Shown in pieces: positions 36,977-45,187 of a stretch of DNA of 64,000 bases. Below the pieces are notes generated by a model. That model made no database searches, was not told the DNA's origin, and worked only from the letters and a program-made list of their open reading frames with translations. The DNA comes from an uncultured Aquimarina sp. (GTDB lineage: Bacteria > Bacteroidota > Bacteroidia > Flavobacteriales > Flavobacteriaceae), in contig CANMSL010000002.1 in assembly GCA_947500505.1 (NCBI GenBank), forward strand, positions 248,001 to 312,000. The letters are read 5' to 3'. A program made the position numbers and the translations under genes. How positions within the stretch are numbered: position 1 is the first letter of the stretch; each line of letters starts with the position of its first letter.

Positions 36977-37294
36977 ATGCAAATGAGTGAATTTGTAGAC
37001 CGTGAAGTGAACCACAATGTATCGCCTTTGGTCGGTTTGTTTCATCATCAGAATACCGATGAGATGTATGAGAAATATATTGAGTTAGTGCCTCATTCTG
37101 ATGCAGAAGGCGAGCCAGTAGAAATTATGCAATATTATTCAGTCAGTGAATGGTTGGCGCATCAGCTCAAAGAACGCGAGGAAGCTGTAACAATGAATTT
37201 CTATGGAATGCCTGTATGGGGGAGAACCACTTGTGGGCAATCTATCAGAATGGATAGCGTAATCCGCGACATATACCAAGAACATTACAGTTAA
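36977..37294 (+). CDS. WGRTT-motif plasmid protein
   Basis: A 105-residue protein (VEIMQYYSVSEWLAHQLKER; EEAVTMNFYGMPVWGRTTCG; QSIRMDSVIRDIYQEHY). The pattern VS-(D/E)-WLA...GE-V...F-G-(L/M)-x-(V/I)-WGRTTTGQ-x-I...I-xx-I corresponds to a small protein common next to DUF2958 genes on alphaproteobacterial plasmids. Function unknown. Start follows TTTATGGAGTAAGAAAA. A TGAGGAT...ATCCTCA hairpin with a T-run follows at about 37304-37330. Confidence 0.8.
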   Translation: MQMSEFVDREVNHNVSPLVGLFHHQNTDEMYEKYIELVPHSDAEGEPVEIMQYYSVSEWLAHQLKEREEAVTMNFYGMPVWGRTTCGQSIRMDSVIRDIYQEHYS

Positions 37295-37358
37295 TTTCAA
37301 ATAGGTTTGAGGATGCCTTAAATCCTCATTTTTCAACGTCATTATAGGAGTAAGAACA

Positions 37359-39011
37359 ATGACAATACAAACTATTCAACTATCTGAAATCACAAACAAT
37401 GAAAGCAATCCACGTAAATCATTCAATGAAGAATCCATTGAGCAATTGGCGCAGAGCATCAAGAAAGATGGAATTTTACAAAATCTTATTGTTACCAAAA
37501 ATGACGAAGGTTACGTTGTGATTGCTGGAGGGCGAAGGCTGCGCGCACTTCACTTACTTCTTGAGAATGGTCAGATCGAAAACTCCTATCCAGTTCCTGT
37601 GCTAATTCACGACAAGCAGCCTAACAACGACAATCTTCGGATTGCCGTTGTTGAAAATGTACAACGGGAGCAAATGCATCCACTAGAAGAATCGGAAGCC
37701 TTTTTTACCTTAACGAAAGAAGGAGCAAATATGGAAGAAGTAGCAGCACAATCCGGTGTTTCTCTCCAAACTATTAAACGCCGTTTATTGCTGGTTAATC
37801 TTATTGAAGAAAGTAAAACACTATATCGTGATGGTGAAATTAACCTTTCTCAAGCCGAAGCCTTGGCAATAGGTAATGAAGATGAACAAAAAGATATTAT
37901 CAAGCGTTTGAATGATTGGAATATGAATGCTGACAATATTCGACATACGTTACTTTGTGAAAAACCTAATGTGTCAATGGCACTATTTCCTAGAGAAGAA
38001 TACATAGGTTCAATCACTACGGATTTATTCGGAGAAAATGATAACACCTATTTCGATGATGTAGAACAGTTTTTTGCATTACAGGATGAAGCCGTTGATA
38101 TGCTGGTACAAGAATATGAAAATAGCACTACGGTTGATTGGGTAGAAATCGAGCGGAGTAATTGGTTCTCAAAATATAGTTATCGTGAGGCTGAAGAAGG
38201 TGAAAATGGCGGTGTGATTATTCTTTATCGACTGGATGGTAAAGTAGAAATTCACGAAGAGCTGGTTAAGCGGGAAAATATAACAGTTGAAAACACCTCA
38301 ACACCTAAAGAAAGACCGGAGTTTAGTAAAAAAGCCTATGGGTATTTTGCGAATCAGAAAACCATTCTGGTGCAGAATGCGGTTGCTACTAATGTTCGTA
38401 AGGCTAAAGAGATTGCTGTTTTGCAACGTTTAAACTTCAGTTGTAATGCTGTTTCGGTCAAATTGCACCAAGCGGTCAGGTCATTAAGCACAGAGCATAT
38501 GGGTAGTGCAGACGCTTTTTTAAAACTACGTATTGAGGCAGAATTACTACGTCTGAATATATGCGATGATGAATATTGGTATATGTTTTCAATGCTAGAT
38601 TATGATGGTCTTTATGCATCTGTTACAGCATTAAGTGATGAAGAATTGGATCAACTATTTGCGCTATTGGTAGCCCTGAGTTTTGGTCAAGAAACAATCG
38701 ACAAAGAAGAATCGATGGATAGTATTTTTCATCAAGTAGCTAGAGATTTAGAAGTCGTTACACGTGACGGATGGACACCAGACGAAGCCTATTTCAAGCT
38801 GCATAAGAAAGATCAATTACTGGAAATAGCAGAAGCGTGCGGTGCATCGATTGGGAAACAGTTTTACAAACTTAAACGCAAAGAATTGATTGCGGAATTG
38901 GTCACGTATTATGCGAATAATGAGCCATTACAGAACGAGCAACAAGAGGATCTAAAACAATCTTATTGCCCACGTTTAATGCAGTTTGACATAGAACAGA
39001 AGGAAGATTAA
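37359..39011 (+). CDS. Large ParB-like nuclease-domain protein, copy 2
   Basis: A 550-residue protein aligned along its full length with copy 1 at 32426, for example NESNPRKSFNEESIEQLAQS, then VIAGGRRLRALHLLL, HPLEESEAFFTLTKEG and the HTH AAQSGVSLQTIKRRLLLVNL. It lacks the Lys-rich N-terminal extension of copy 1. Unlike copy 1 it has a Shine-Dalgarno start (ATAGGAGTAAGAACA) and sits in a proteobacteria-like cluster. No ParA is present. The two copies may act on different sites or be alternate versions acquired from different sources. Confidence 0.9.
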   Translation: MTIQTIQLSEITNNESNPRKSFNEESIEQLAQSIKKDGILQNLIVTKNDEGYVVIAGGRRLRALHLLLENGQIENSYPVPVLIHDKQPNNDNLRIAVVENVQREQMHPLEESEAFFTLTKEGANMEEVAAQSGVSLQTIKRRLLLVNLIEESKTLYRDGEINLSQAEALAIGNEDEQKDIIKRLNDWNMNADNIRHTLLCEKPNVSMALFPREEYIGSITTDLFGENDNTYFDDVEQFFALQDEAVDMLVQEYENSTTVDWVEIERSNWFSKYSYREAEEGENGGVIILYRLDGKVEIHEELVKRENITVENTSTPKERPEFSKKAYGYFANQKTILVQNAVATNVRKAKEIAVLQRLNFSCNAVSVKLHQAVRSLSTEHMGSADAFLKLRIEAELLRLNICDDEYWYMFSMLDYDGLYASVTALSDEELDQLFALLVALSFGQETIDKEESMDSIFHQVARDLEVVTRDGWTPDEAYFKLHKKDQLLEIAEACGASIGKQFYKLKRKELIAELVTYYANNEPLQNEQQEDLKQSYCPRLMQFDIEQKED

Positions 39012-39013
39012 GT

Positions 39014-39053
39014 TATATGAGGTGAGGGGGCAAAAGTTCCGGTTCTCTCACCT
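39014..39053 (+). terminator. Hairpin after second parB
   Basis: TGAGGTGAG pairs exactly with CTCACCTCA around a 20-nt G/C-rich interior, right after the stop codon. No U-tract. Confidence 0.45.
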
Positions 39054-39093
39054 CAATGAAATACGGCGGGTAGCTTACTCCTCCTGCTGGTTG

Positions 39094-39136
39094 CCGAGCA
39101 GAGGGATAGCACCAACTATCCTGAAACGCTGCTTGG
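39094..39136 (+). ncRNA. Candidate structured RNA downstream of second parB
   Basis: CCGAGCAG pairs with CTGCTTGG (one wobble) and encloses the hairpin GGATAG-CACCAA-CTATCC. An alternative pairing CTGCT/AGCAG with upstream bases is possible. It lies just before a strong terminator (39145-39175), so it could be the body of a small RNA or a 3' UTR element. One copy only, so this is tentative. Confidence 0.4.
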
Positions 39137-39144
39137 TAAAGAAG

Positions 39145-39175
39145 GAAGGCTATATGGCACAGCCATATAGCCTTC
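39145..39175. terminator. Perfect 14-bp stem terminator
   Basis: GAAGGCTATATGGC-ACA-GCCATATAGCCTTC is a perfect stem with a 3-nt loop followed by TCATTTTC. It closes the second parB cluster. Confidence 0.75.
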
Positions 39176-39265
39176 TCATTTTCTAGCGGCATTGGTGATT
39201 ATGGCTATGATTGTGGCATTTAATTAAGTACACATTTATCTACGATAAACCGGACCTATTTGCTA

Positions 39266-39298
39266 ATGCTAAATACGAAGGGAATTCGCATTTAGCAT
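39266..39298. repeat. Large inverted repeat near the end of the relaxase operon
   Basis: ATGCTAAATACGAA pairs with TTCGCATTTAGCAT in 13 of 14 positions around GGGAA. It lies about 100 bp beyond the last gene of the minus-strand relaxase operon and has no U-tract. It could be a transcript end, a transfer-related site, or a protein-binding site. Confidence 0.5.
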
Positions 39299-39401
39299 AA
39301 CCTCAACGAACCTCATCCTAAGATGAGTTTCGTCCCATTTGGGTAACGATTCCTTCTGGTGTGGAATGAAACGTCCCGTTTCATAAGATGTGTCTGGAGT
39401 A

Positions 39402-39929
39402 TTAACGGCTATATCCTGAATTGCCTTTTTTCTTAAACGCATTCTGGCGCATTTTCTCAATCTCTTGATCGATTTCTTTGTCTTTATATTTCACATTGAT
39501 TTCCGTGACGATAGCAACGTCATCATCCTGATCACCTCCTCGTAATGAGTTATTATCAAATACTGAGATTGAAGATATTTTGCGATTATCTAAAAGTTCA
39601 TATAACTTATCGAGATGTTCACCGTAAATGGTAACAGTTGCATTCGTATAAAATAAGATAATCCCTGCATCCCTATCATAATGCTTATCACGAAGATGAA
39701 TATAATCCATCGATTTATTGGTTTCTCCACCATTGAGTTGAATCTTAATAGAATGCGGATATTTATTTTCACCTGATCCTGTTTTAAAGCAGGGTTGAAT
39801 CACTGGCAAAGTCGTTGATTTCTTTTCTGGTTCCTTGACATTACTATCTATTGGAACCACCTTACGCTCCCGTAAAATACGATCCGTATGTTTTTCTGGT
39901 AATCGTTCCATAATAATTGATTTAGACAT
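39402..39929 (-). CDS. Hypothetical protein downstream of the relaxase
   Basis: A 175-residue protein (MSKSIIMERLPEKHTDRILR; SMDYIHLRDKHYDRDAGIIL; EQEIEKMRQ-like tail KEIDQEIEKMRQNAFKKKGN). The first half is basic and the middle is a beta-rich piece (ATVTIYGEHLDKLYELL). Its ATG overlaps the relaxase stop by one base (TAATG), so the two are translated together and it may be a relaxase accessory. No family recognised. The last part is charged and probably helical. Confidence 0.72.
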   Translation of the reverse strand: MSKSIIMERLPEKHTDRILRERKVVPIDSNVKEPEKKSTTLPVIQPCFKTGSGENKYPHSIKIQLNGGETNKSMDYIHLRDKHYDRDAGIILFYTNATVTIYGEHLDKLYELLDNRKISSISVFDNNSLRGGDQDDDVAIVTEINVKYKDKEIDQEIEKMRQNAFKKKGNSGYSR

Positions 39930-42646
39930 TAGCGTGATAGACCTATTTCTCTATCTGGTGACTGACGGCGTTTCTGTTCTTCTAAGTACGCCTGTACCTG
40001 TTTATAATATTCTACCGCCTGATTAACAGATTGATTCCAAAAACCATTCCGTTTTTCAATTAATTCACTAGCGGCCAGTCGTTCACTAGATTTTCGTGCT
40101 TGTTCTAGTAATTCTTGTTTGTCATTAGTGTACACCTCTACCTTATGACGACCACGACTAGCGGAGACATAGAATTGCTGCAAGTTCGTTGCCTGACCAA
40201 AGGAATGTTCCGATACTGCGATATACACATTATCGACCGTTTGCCCCTGAGAGCTATAAGAAGTCGTCACAATACCGTGATCCATATTACCGAAATCTTT
40301 AGATAATATCCTTCCACTGGCAAGTATGAAATCACCATCATCGGTAAAGCTTTTTATCGGTTCACGATCATTGGTTTTGAAAGTCGTTTCGACTCCATCC
40401 ACTACACTTGTGCCGCCTTTGGTAATTCTAACTACATCTTTTTCGGTAAAATGTTCTAATTTTTCTTGATACAAATGGAATCGTGAACCGTTTTTGACCG
40501 CTAGTTTACTCTCAATCCCATCAGTATCTATTACAATCAGATGATCTTCATCTTTGCCAACAATCTCTAATCGCTCACCTTTGGTATGACCTTGGACATT
40601 TTGAGTTAATTGGATGCCCTGACCAATATCATAATAGCGTGTGTCTTTACGTTCTGCTTCAGAACGGTTCACCGCTTTGTGAATAGTGGTTTCCCGATCT
40701 ACTTCGCCAATCAATTCTTTATCTCTTAATGCCTGTCTCACCTCAGCAGTCACTAAATCTTTTTCTTTATGAGTAGGGGAAACCACAAGCGCAGTTTGTC
40801 CTTTTTCTTGTGCGGTGACATAATTCTTAGCGAGTATTTTATAACGCTCATCATCATCTACTTCCTTAATCGCACCTATCTTGTCTAGTTGCTTAAACCC
40901 AAGGTCTACTTGCCCCTTACTGAGCCAACCCACAGCTTGGCGGTATAGCTCCGGCTTTTGCCTGCGTATTTCATCGAGTATGATCGGTTTGATCTTAGCT
41001 ATATCCATTAGAATACGCTGTGCATCACCTCTGGCAACCGAGGCGTGCTGTTTGGTATCTCCCGCCAGAATGATACGATAATTATGTTCTTCAGCTCCAC
41101 GGAACAATTTAGCCATAAGCTGCGTACCAACCATTCCCGATTCGTCTACCAATACGATCTGGTTAGCAAACTTCTTCTGTAATTTATCACTATAAGCAAA
41201 TTTAGAAAGGGTCGCCGTATGCTTAATTCCATCCTTTGCAAGATTATCGGTAGCAGAATGAGTCGGTGCGAGTCCAATCACTTCTATATTTTCACGTTCC
41301 ATATTTTCAGCAATGGTTTGAAACACGGTTGATTTACCCACACCTGCACTTCCTTGCATAATTTCAACCGCATTTTTAGAGCGTAATATCGTGGTGACTG
41401 CCTCACGTTGTCCTTTATTGAAATACTCAGGTATTTCTGGTTTTAATTCAGTGAGTGAAGCGTGCTTATATTTGCCTTCCTTGGCGTATCGAATCATATA
41501 TTCTTCCTCTCGAAGAATATCCTTGGTAGTTGCTTTCATCTCTCCATATTTATCTCGACCTGTAATAACACCAAGAGGTTTATAAGCTTCCATCAACCCC
41601 TTGACGCTAACACGACCAAGACCGTGGTTAATCGCAGTACGAAGCAAGCGTCGTTCGTTAACGGTGGATTTGGTTTCTAGTTCGTGCTCGATTGCAAAGG
41701 TCAATGCTTCTTGTGCAGACATATGCGGTGGGTCGCTATCATCATTGCGGAGGCTATCGATATCCTTGCGGTCAGTTGCAGTTATTTTACTACTCCAATC
41801 CTCAGCGACTACCGCAGGAGGTTTTTGCTTTTCCTTAGACTCTCTTTTCTTAGCCCCAATCTCACTTTTGGCTTTGGCATCGGTAATGCCCTTTTCTTTA
41901 CAGTAAGTTTCTATCTGCTTAGTGCGTTCAGAAAATCGATCAATCAACTCACGAGAAATCCCCTTTAATTCCGCACGACCATTCTCAATATTTATGGAAA
42001 AGCCTTTATCCACTAGGTTTTTCGCCAAATTATTATGAAAAATAGCCTCGTAGTAAGGCGCATCCTTCTTCAAACCTCCAAACTGTCCGGCTTGAAACCT
42101 ATCTTTCTTTTCAAACCAAGTCGTATTGAAAGCATATACGTGTTGATGCAGATGAGGGGAGGGAATGCCATTTACCGGACGACTCCTATCGTGTGTGAAA
42201 GAAGCCCAGATCATATTGCCTGTATTCGTATCACGGGTCGCTTTAGCCCAATGATCGCGAGTCTGCATATCTTTCTCAATGTCTTTCATTGTATCATTAA
42301 CAGCAGTAGTCCATGCATTCATAATATCAGCTTTGACAGAAGCATCGTTGCTGAATTCCATTGCCAGTGAAACCGACTTAGTAGCATTGAAGGTAAAGTC
42401 ATAGCCTACACGACGTTTTTCAGAGAACCGAGGGTTGAGCTTTTCGCCCGTGACTGGATTTTTGTTATAAGCTAGGGCTTTGAATTGATCGAAGGTCACT
42501 TCACCAGATAAGCCAATTCTATCAGCAGCTTTTCCACCCCAAAGACCAGCCGGATTGTCTCCGAAGAAGTAATCTCCTTTAGTCAGGCTTTCCCTGAAAT
42601 ACTTAATCGCTGCACCAGCGTTTTTACTTGGTGTGACTCGTAACAT
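39929..42646 (-). CDS. MobF-type (TrwC/TraI) conjugative relaxase-helicase
   Basis: A 905-residue protein. The N-terminal relaxase domain has candidate tyrosines at 16 and 26 (AAIKYFRESLTKGDYFFG) and the three-His metal site in PSPHLHQHVYAFNTTWF. The C-terminal half is a RecD-like SF1 helicase: MQGSAGVGKSTVFQTIA (Walker A), LVDESGMVGTQLMAKL, TSYSSQGQTVDNVYIAVSEH and FYVSASRGRHKVEVYT. It would nick oriT, bind the 5' end covalently and unwind the strand. MobF is usual on proteobacterial plasmids. No coupling protein or secretion genes are present, so it is probably mobilized in trans. Confidence 0.92.
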   Translation of the reverse strand: MLRVTPSKNAGAAIKYFRESLTKGDYFFGDNPAGLWGGKAADRIGLSGEVTFDQFKALAYNKNPVTGEKLNPRFSEKRRVGYDFTFNATKSVSLAMEFSNDASVKADIMNAWTTAVNDTMKDIEKDMQTRDHWAKATRDTNTGNMIWASFTHDRSRPVNGIPSPHLHQHVYAFNTTWFEKKDRFQAGQFGGLKKDAPYYEAIFHNNLAKNLVDKGFSINIENGRAELKGISRELIDRFSERTKQIETYCKEKGITDAKAKSEIGAKKRESKEKQKPPAVVAEDWSSKITATDRKDIDSLRNDDSDPPHMSAQEALTFAIEHELETKSTVNERRLLRTAINHGLGRVSVKGLMEAYKPLGVITGRDKYGEMKATTKDILREEEYMIRYAKEGKYKHASLTELKPEIPEYFNKGQREAVTTILRSKNAVEIMQGSAGVGKSTVFQTIAENMERENIEVIGLAPTHSATDNLAKDGIKHTATLSKFAYSDKLQKKFANQIVLVDESGMVGTQLMAKLFRGAEEHNYRIILAGDTKQHASVARGDAQRILMDIAKIKPIILDEIRRQKPELYRQAVGWLSKGQVDLGFKQLDKIGAIKEVDDDERYKILAKNYVTAQEKGQTALVVSPTHKEKDLVTAEVRQALRDKELIGEVDRETTIHKAVNRSEAERKDTRYYDIGQGIQLTQNVQGHTKGERLEIVGKDEDHLIVIDTDGIESKLAVKNGSRFHLYQEKLEHFTEKDVVRITKGGTSVVDGVETTFKTNDREPIKSFTDDGDFILASGRILSKDFGNMDHGIVTTSYSSQGQTVDNVYIAVSEHSFGQATNLQQFYVSASRGRHKVEVYTNDKQELLEQARKSSERLAASELIEKRNGFWNQSVNQAVEYYKQVQAYLEEQKRRQSPDREIGLSR

Positions 42647-43009
42647 AATTTCCCGCGTTTTACCCCTTGATGCCGAAATGGAAGTGCCCCTTAAAAAGGA
42701 ATCTCCGATGGATCAGACATCTCCCCTAAGCAAAGCTTAAGGGTTATAGAAAGCATCACAAAACACGTGCCAGTTGTAAAGTTGCAATGCGGTAACATTT
42801 TGAAAATGAGGTTCAAAACGTACGAATAAATCGTTGAAATATGAGACAAAAACCATTGTAAATATTTTATAATATTTCTAGTGAACTTTGTTCAAACGAC
42901 CTTAGTTTCTAGTCAAGAAAATAATATGCAAAAATGGTTGAGTGATGAGAACATTTTTCTTGTTCTAGGTGTAATCGGTTGATACGGTTCGAACTTAAAC
43001 TTTCGACCT
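42647..43009. other. Divergent intergenic region, possible oriT/promoter zone
   Basis: No gene is seen. It holds a hairpin near the relaxase start (CCCCTAAGC-AAA-GCTTAAGGG, about 42724-42744) and an inverted repeat AGAACA...TGTTCT (about 42947-42965). The latter overlaps the string CTTGTTCTAGGTG, which also occurs just before the RNA hairpin at 32184. MobF oriTs usually lie next to the relaxase gene, so this is the first place to look; no match to the IncW/IncF nic sequence was found by eye. Confidence 0.4.
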
Positions 43010-43765
43010 ATGAATAATCGATTTGCACATTGTGTGTCCGTAAATGAAGCGACTTCGCTTCTATGCTTGTTTCTATCGTCTGAAGCAGATGATAATGACA
43101 AACAAGCTCTAAATGATGAGTACGATACTTTTCTGGCTTTTGCTGGCGAAGAAGATTGGCAAGATGAAAATCATAGCGATCCGTTTCATCTAATCGAACA
43201 AGATGCTGAAGAACTCAATGCATTTCTTTCGAGTATGGATGATCTGGATGGTGAACCTGTTCGCCTAAATCTCCACCGAACTCCAGTCGATGATAGTTTG
43301 GATTGGCTGGATGAGGTTTGTGGCGAAGACGGTGAGCTGGATGAAGATGCAACCTATAGTGATCCTGATAACATTGCTTTTTTAGCAATGGTTAAGGAAC
43401 ACAAGGAAAATTACGGTAAGTCAGACTCTGATTTACTACCTGATGATACAAGTTATAGATCTATGCATCCTGAAGATGAGGAGGGCTATGACTATCATGA
43501 GAGCATTGATTTCAAGGATCAACCTGAAGGTGGTCTTGCTTTTTCTTTAGCGATATTAGACGATCACGCACACGGGCGTGAAACGGAAATACCAGATGAT
43601 ATGGAGTATAATATGGATGATCCTCGCTATCGTAAAATATACGAAAGAGGTGTTGAAATATTAAACCGTATCGTTGAAAGCAAAACAATCGATGGTAATT
43701 ATCCTCCAGGGATGACCAGATGTGATCTAGTCCATGTAGGTGAGATCGAGCCAGATGATGATTGA
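43010..43765 (+). CDS. Highly acidic hypothetical protein
   Basis: A 251-residue protein in which Asp and Glu make up about 27% of residues by hand count (for example SDPFHLIEQDAEELNAFLSS; CGEDGELDEDATYSDPDN; PDDMEYNMDDPRYRKIYERG). No signal peptide or membrane segment. Divergent from the relaxase gene. Strong acidity, plasmid-like context and an ArdB in the same island make a DNA-mimic antirestriction role possible, but no ArdA or Ocr-like motif is recognised. The last ~60 residues look folded (REIYERGVEILNRIVESK-like). Confidence 0.7.
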   Translation: MNNRFAHCVSVNEATSLLCLFLSSEADDNDKQALNDEYDTFLAFAGEEDWQDENHSDPFHLIEQDAEELNAFLSSMDDLDGEPVRLNLHRTPVDDSLDWLDEVCGEDGELDEDATYSDPDNIAFLAMVKEHKENYGKSDSDLLPDDTSYRSMHPEDEEGYDYHESIDFKDQPEGGLAFSLAILDDHAHGRETEIPDDMEYNMDDPRYRKIYERGVEILNRIVESKTIDGNYPPGMTRCDLVHVGEIEPDDD

Positions 43766-43810
43766 GTCTAAAGGGGAAGCAATTCCCCTTTCTTACCTCC
43801 AGCGTTTTAG

Positions 43811-43818
43811 TATATTTG
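43811..43818 (+). promoter_or_regulatory. Bacteroidetes -7 box, near-leaderless start
   Basis: TATATTTG matches TAnnTTTG only 4 bp before the ATG at 43823. The transcript would be almost leaderless. Confidence 0.55.
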
Positions 43819-43822
43819 CGAA

Positions 43823-44359
43823 ATGCCAGAATTATTACACGCAAACAATATCGAATCAAAAATCGCATCGTATTTAAGCGATGTAAATACATTGTCCAGT
43901 TCAATCAGTGCCAATAGCACCTTTGAATTTCTCTCTAAGATAAAACGAGAACCCGTTAAAGTTGGACCATATCCGCATGTCACCCTTTTTGAAGCAGCTA
44001 ATAGGATAATGTCAGATTTGACCATTCTTTATGGGATTAAAGAACTATTAGAAGGAAAGATTAAAGAGATAGGATTTACAGAATATTGTGTTGAATTAGG
44101 ACATGATGCTGATGAGGATAATGATATATCAGCAAGCGACATGAACGGTTGCCTAATTGGAGAAGCATTCAACGTGGCTCCATCATTTTTTCAAGGAAAG
44201 AAAGCCAGATCACTCCGAAAAATGTATCAGCAACGAAAAAACAATGAAATGATATTGCTTATCTATAACGCAGATGCAGTCAAGGATGTCTACTCGCCCA
44301 AGCCAGATGAGGGAGTATTTCATTTGAGGGTGAATCTTAATCAATATTTAGGCAACTGA
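43823..44359 (+). CDS. Hypothetical protein, cargo gene
   Basis: A 178-residue soluble protein (MPELLHANNIESKIASYLSD; TLFEAANRIMSDLTILYGIK; MNGCLIGEAFNVAPSFFQGK; RVNLNQYLGN). A mixed alpha/beta protein without membrane segments. No family recognised. It is 51 bp ahead of a nuclease-like gene, so the two could work together as a restriction-like or immunity pair; that is inference from position. Confidence 0.7.
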   Translation: MPELLHANNIESKIASYLSDVNTLSSSISANSTFEFLSKIKREPVKVGPYPHVTLFEAANRIMSDLTILYGIKELLEGKIKEIGFTEYCVELGHDADEDNDISASDMNGCLIGEAFNVAPSFFQGKKARSLRKMYQQRKNNEMILLIYNADAVKDVYSPKPDEGVFHLRVNLNQYLGN

Positions 44360-44410
44360 GATTTCCCCAAAAAACATTAACTTTAAGGTTCACAGTATAA
44401 CCAACTTAAA

Positions 44411-45031
44411 ATGGAACCTAATCAAGTTAATGAGGCAATAACAGAATATATAACAACAGGAAAAGATCGGCCCAATATTACTCCAGATGAATACATGTTT
44501 TCTATCGAAAAAACCAAGGGCAGAATCGCTGAAAGTTTGATTCAGGAACTCTTTACGGTAGAAGGCTACGAAGTTACCAAATTTGGTTTGGAGAATTTAT
44601 ATCCTGGTTTCTACAAAAAGATACGCAATAATAAAGACGAAGCATCTACATCTATTCGTAAATCACCTGATCTAGTTATACTGAATCCAATCAACAATGA
44701 GATGTACTATGCAGAGGTAAAGTATAGAACCAATGGTAAGTTTGGTATTGGCAAATCGAACTTCAAACACTATGAACAAAGGTTTCCAGATTGCCTGATT
44801 TTTCTTGTTTCGCCAACAAATATTAACTGCATACCTTTTTGTGAGCTAAAGGAAAAAAAGAGCATTGATTTTAACAGAACCGATGAGTTCCTTTTGAGAA
44901 ACAATGAGCTTTTCGATCTTAGAGATGAAAGTATTGAAAACTTCGAGAGGTTTGCCACTATGTTTTTCAATGAAGAGTTCTTTAGCAAGTATTCTGAGAT
45001 TAGAGATTTCATTAAAAAGACTACCCAATAG
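44411..45031 (+). CDS. PD-(D/E)XK nuclease-like protein
   Basis: A 206-residue protein. The core KSPDLVILNPINNEMYYAEV followed by KYRT gives a D...E-V-K arrangement typical of restriction-endonuclease-like folds; the helix before it (GRIAESLIQELFTVEGYEV) fits the first helix of such domains. The C-terminus is helical and charged. Target unknown; such genes are common as single cargo genes in defence regions. A terminator (45126-45160) follows. Confidence 0.72.
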   Translation: MEPNQVNEAITEYITTGKDRPNITPDEYMFSIEKTKGRIAESLIQELFTVEGYEVTKFGLENLYPGFYKKIRNNKDEASTSIRKSPDLVILNPINNEMYYAEVKYRTNGKFGIGKSNFKHYEQRFPDCLIFLVSPTNINCIPFCELKEKKSIDFNRTDEFLLRNNELFDLRDESIENFERFATMFFNEEFFSKYSEIRDFIKKTTQ

Positions 45032-45125
45032 TGGGTATTTTATAACTAAACCATTGTGCGTTAACATTTTTTTCGTACATTTAAAATTCTCAACGTAACC
45101 CACGTAATGTCATAATTTTATTACC

Positions 45126-45160
45126 CCGTTTTCAAACAAAAGGTTTGGAGGCGGTTTTTT
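45126..45160 (+). terminator. Terminator hairpin
   Basis: CAAAC pairs with GTTTG across a 5-nt loop, with outer CCG/CGG pairs, followed by a TTTTTT run. It separates the nuclease gene from the cassette at 45188. Confidence 0.6.
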
Positions 45161-45187
45161 ATTTTACAATTTTAAAATTATAGCATT

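Noticed and set aside
39269..39460. 63-residue minus-strand frame after the relaxase operon
   Set aside because: It starts inside the gene at 39402 in another frame and runs through an inverted repeat; no support.
42647..43009. A definite oriT
   Set aside because: Inverted repeats exist but no nic-site consensus of known MobF families was recognised, so it is listed only as a candidate region.
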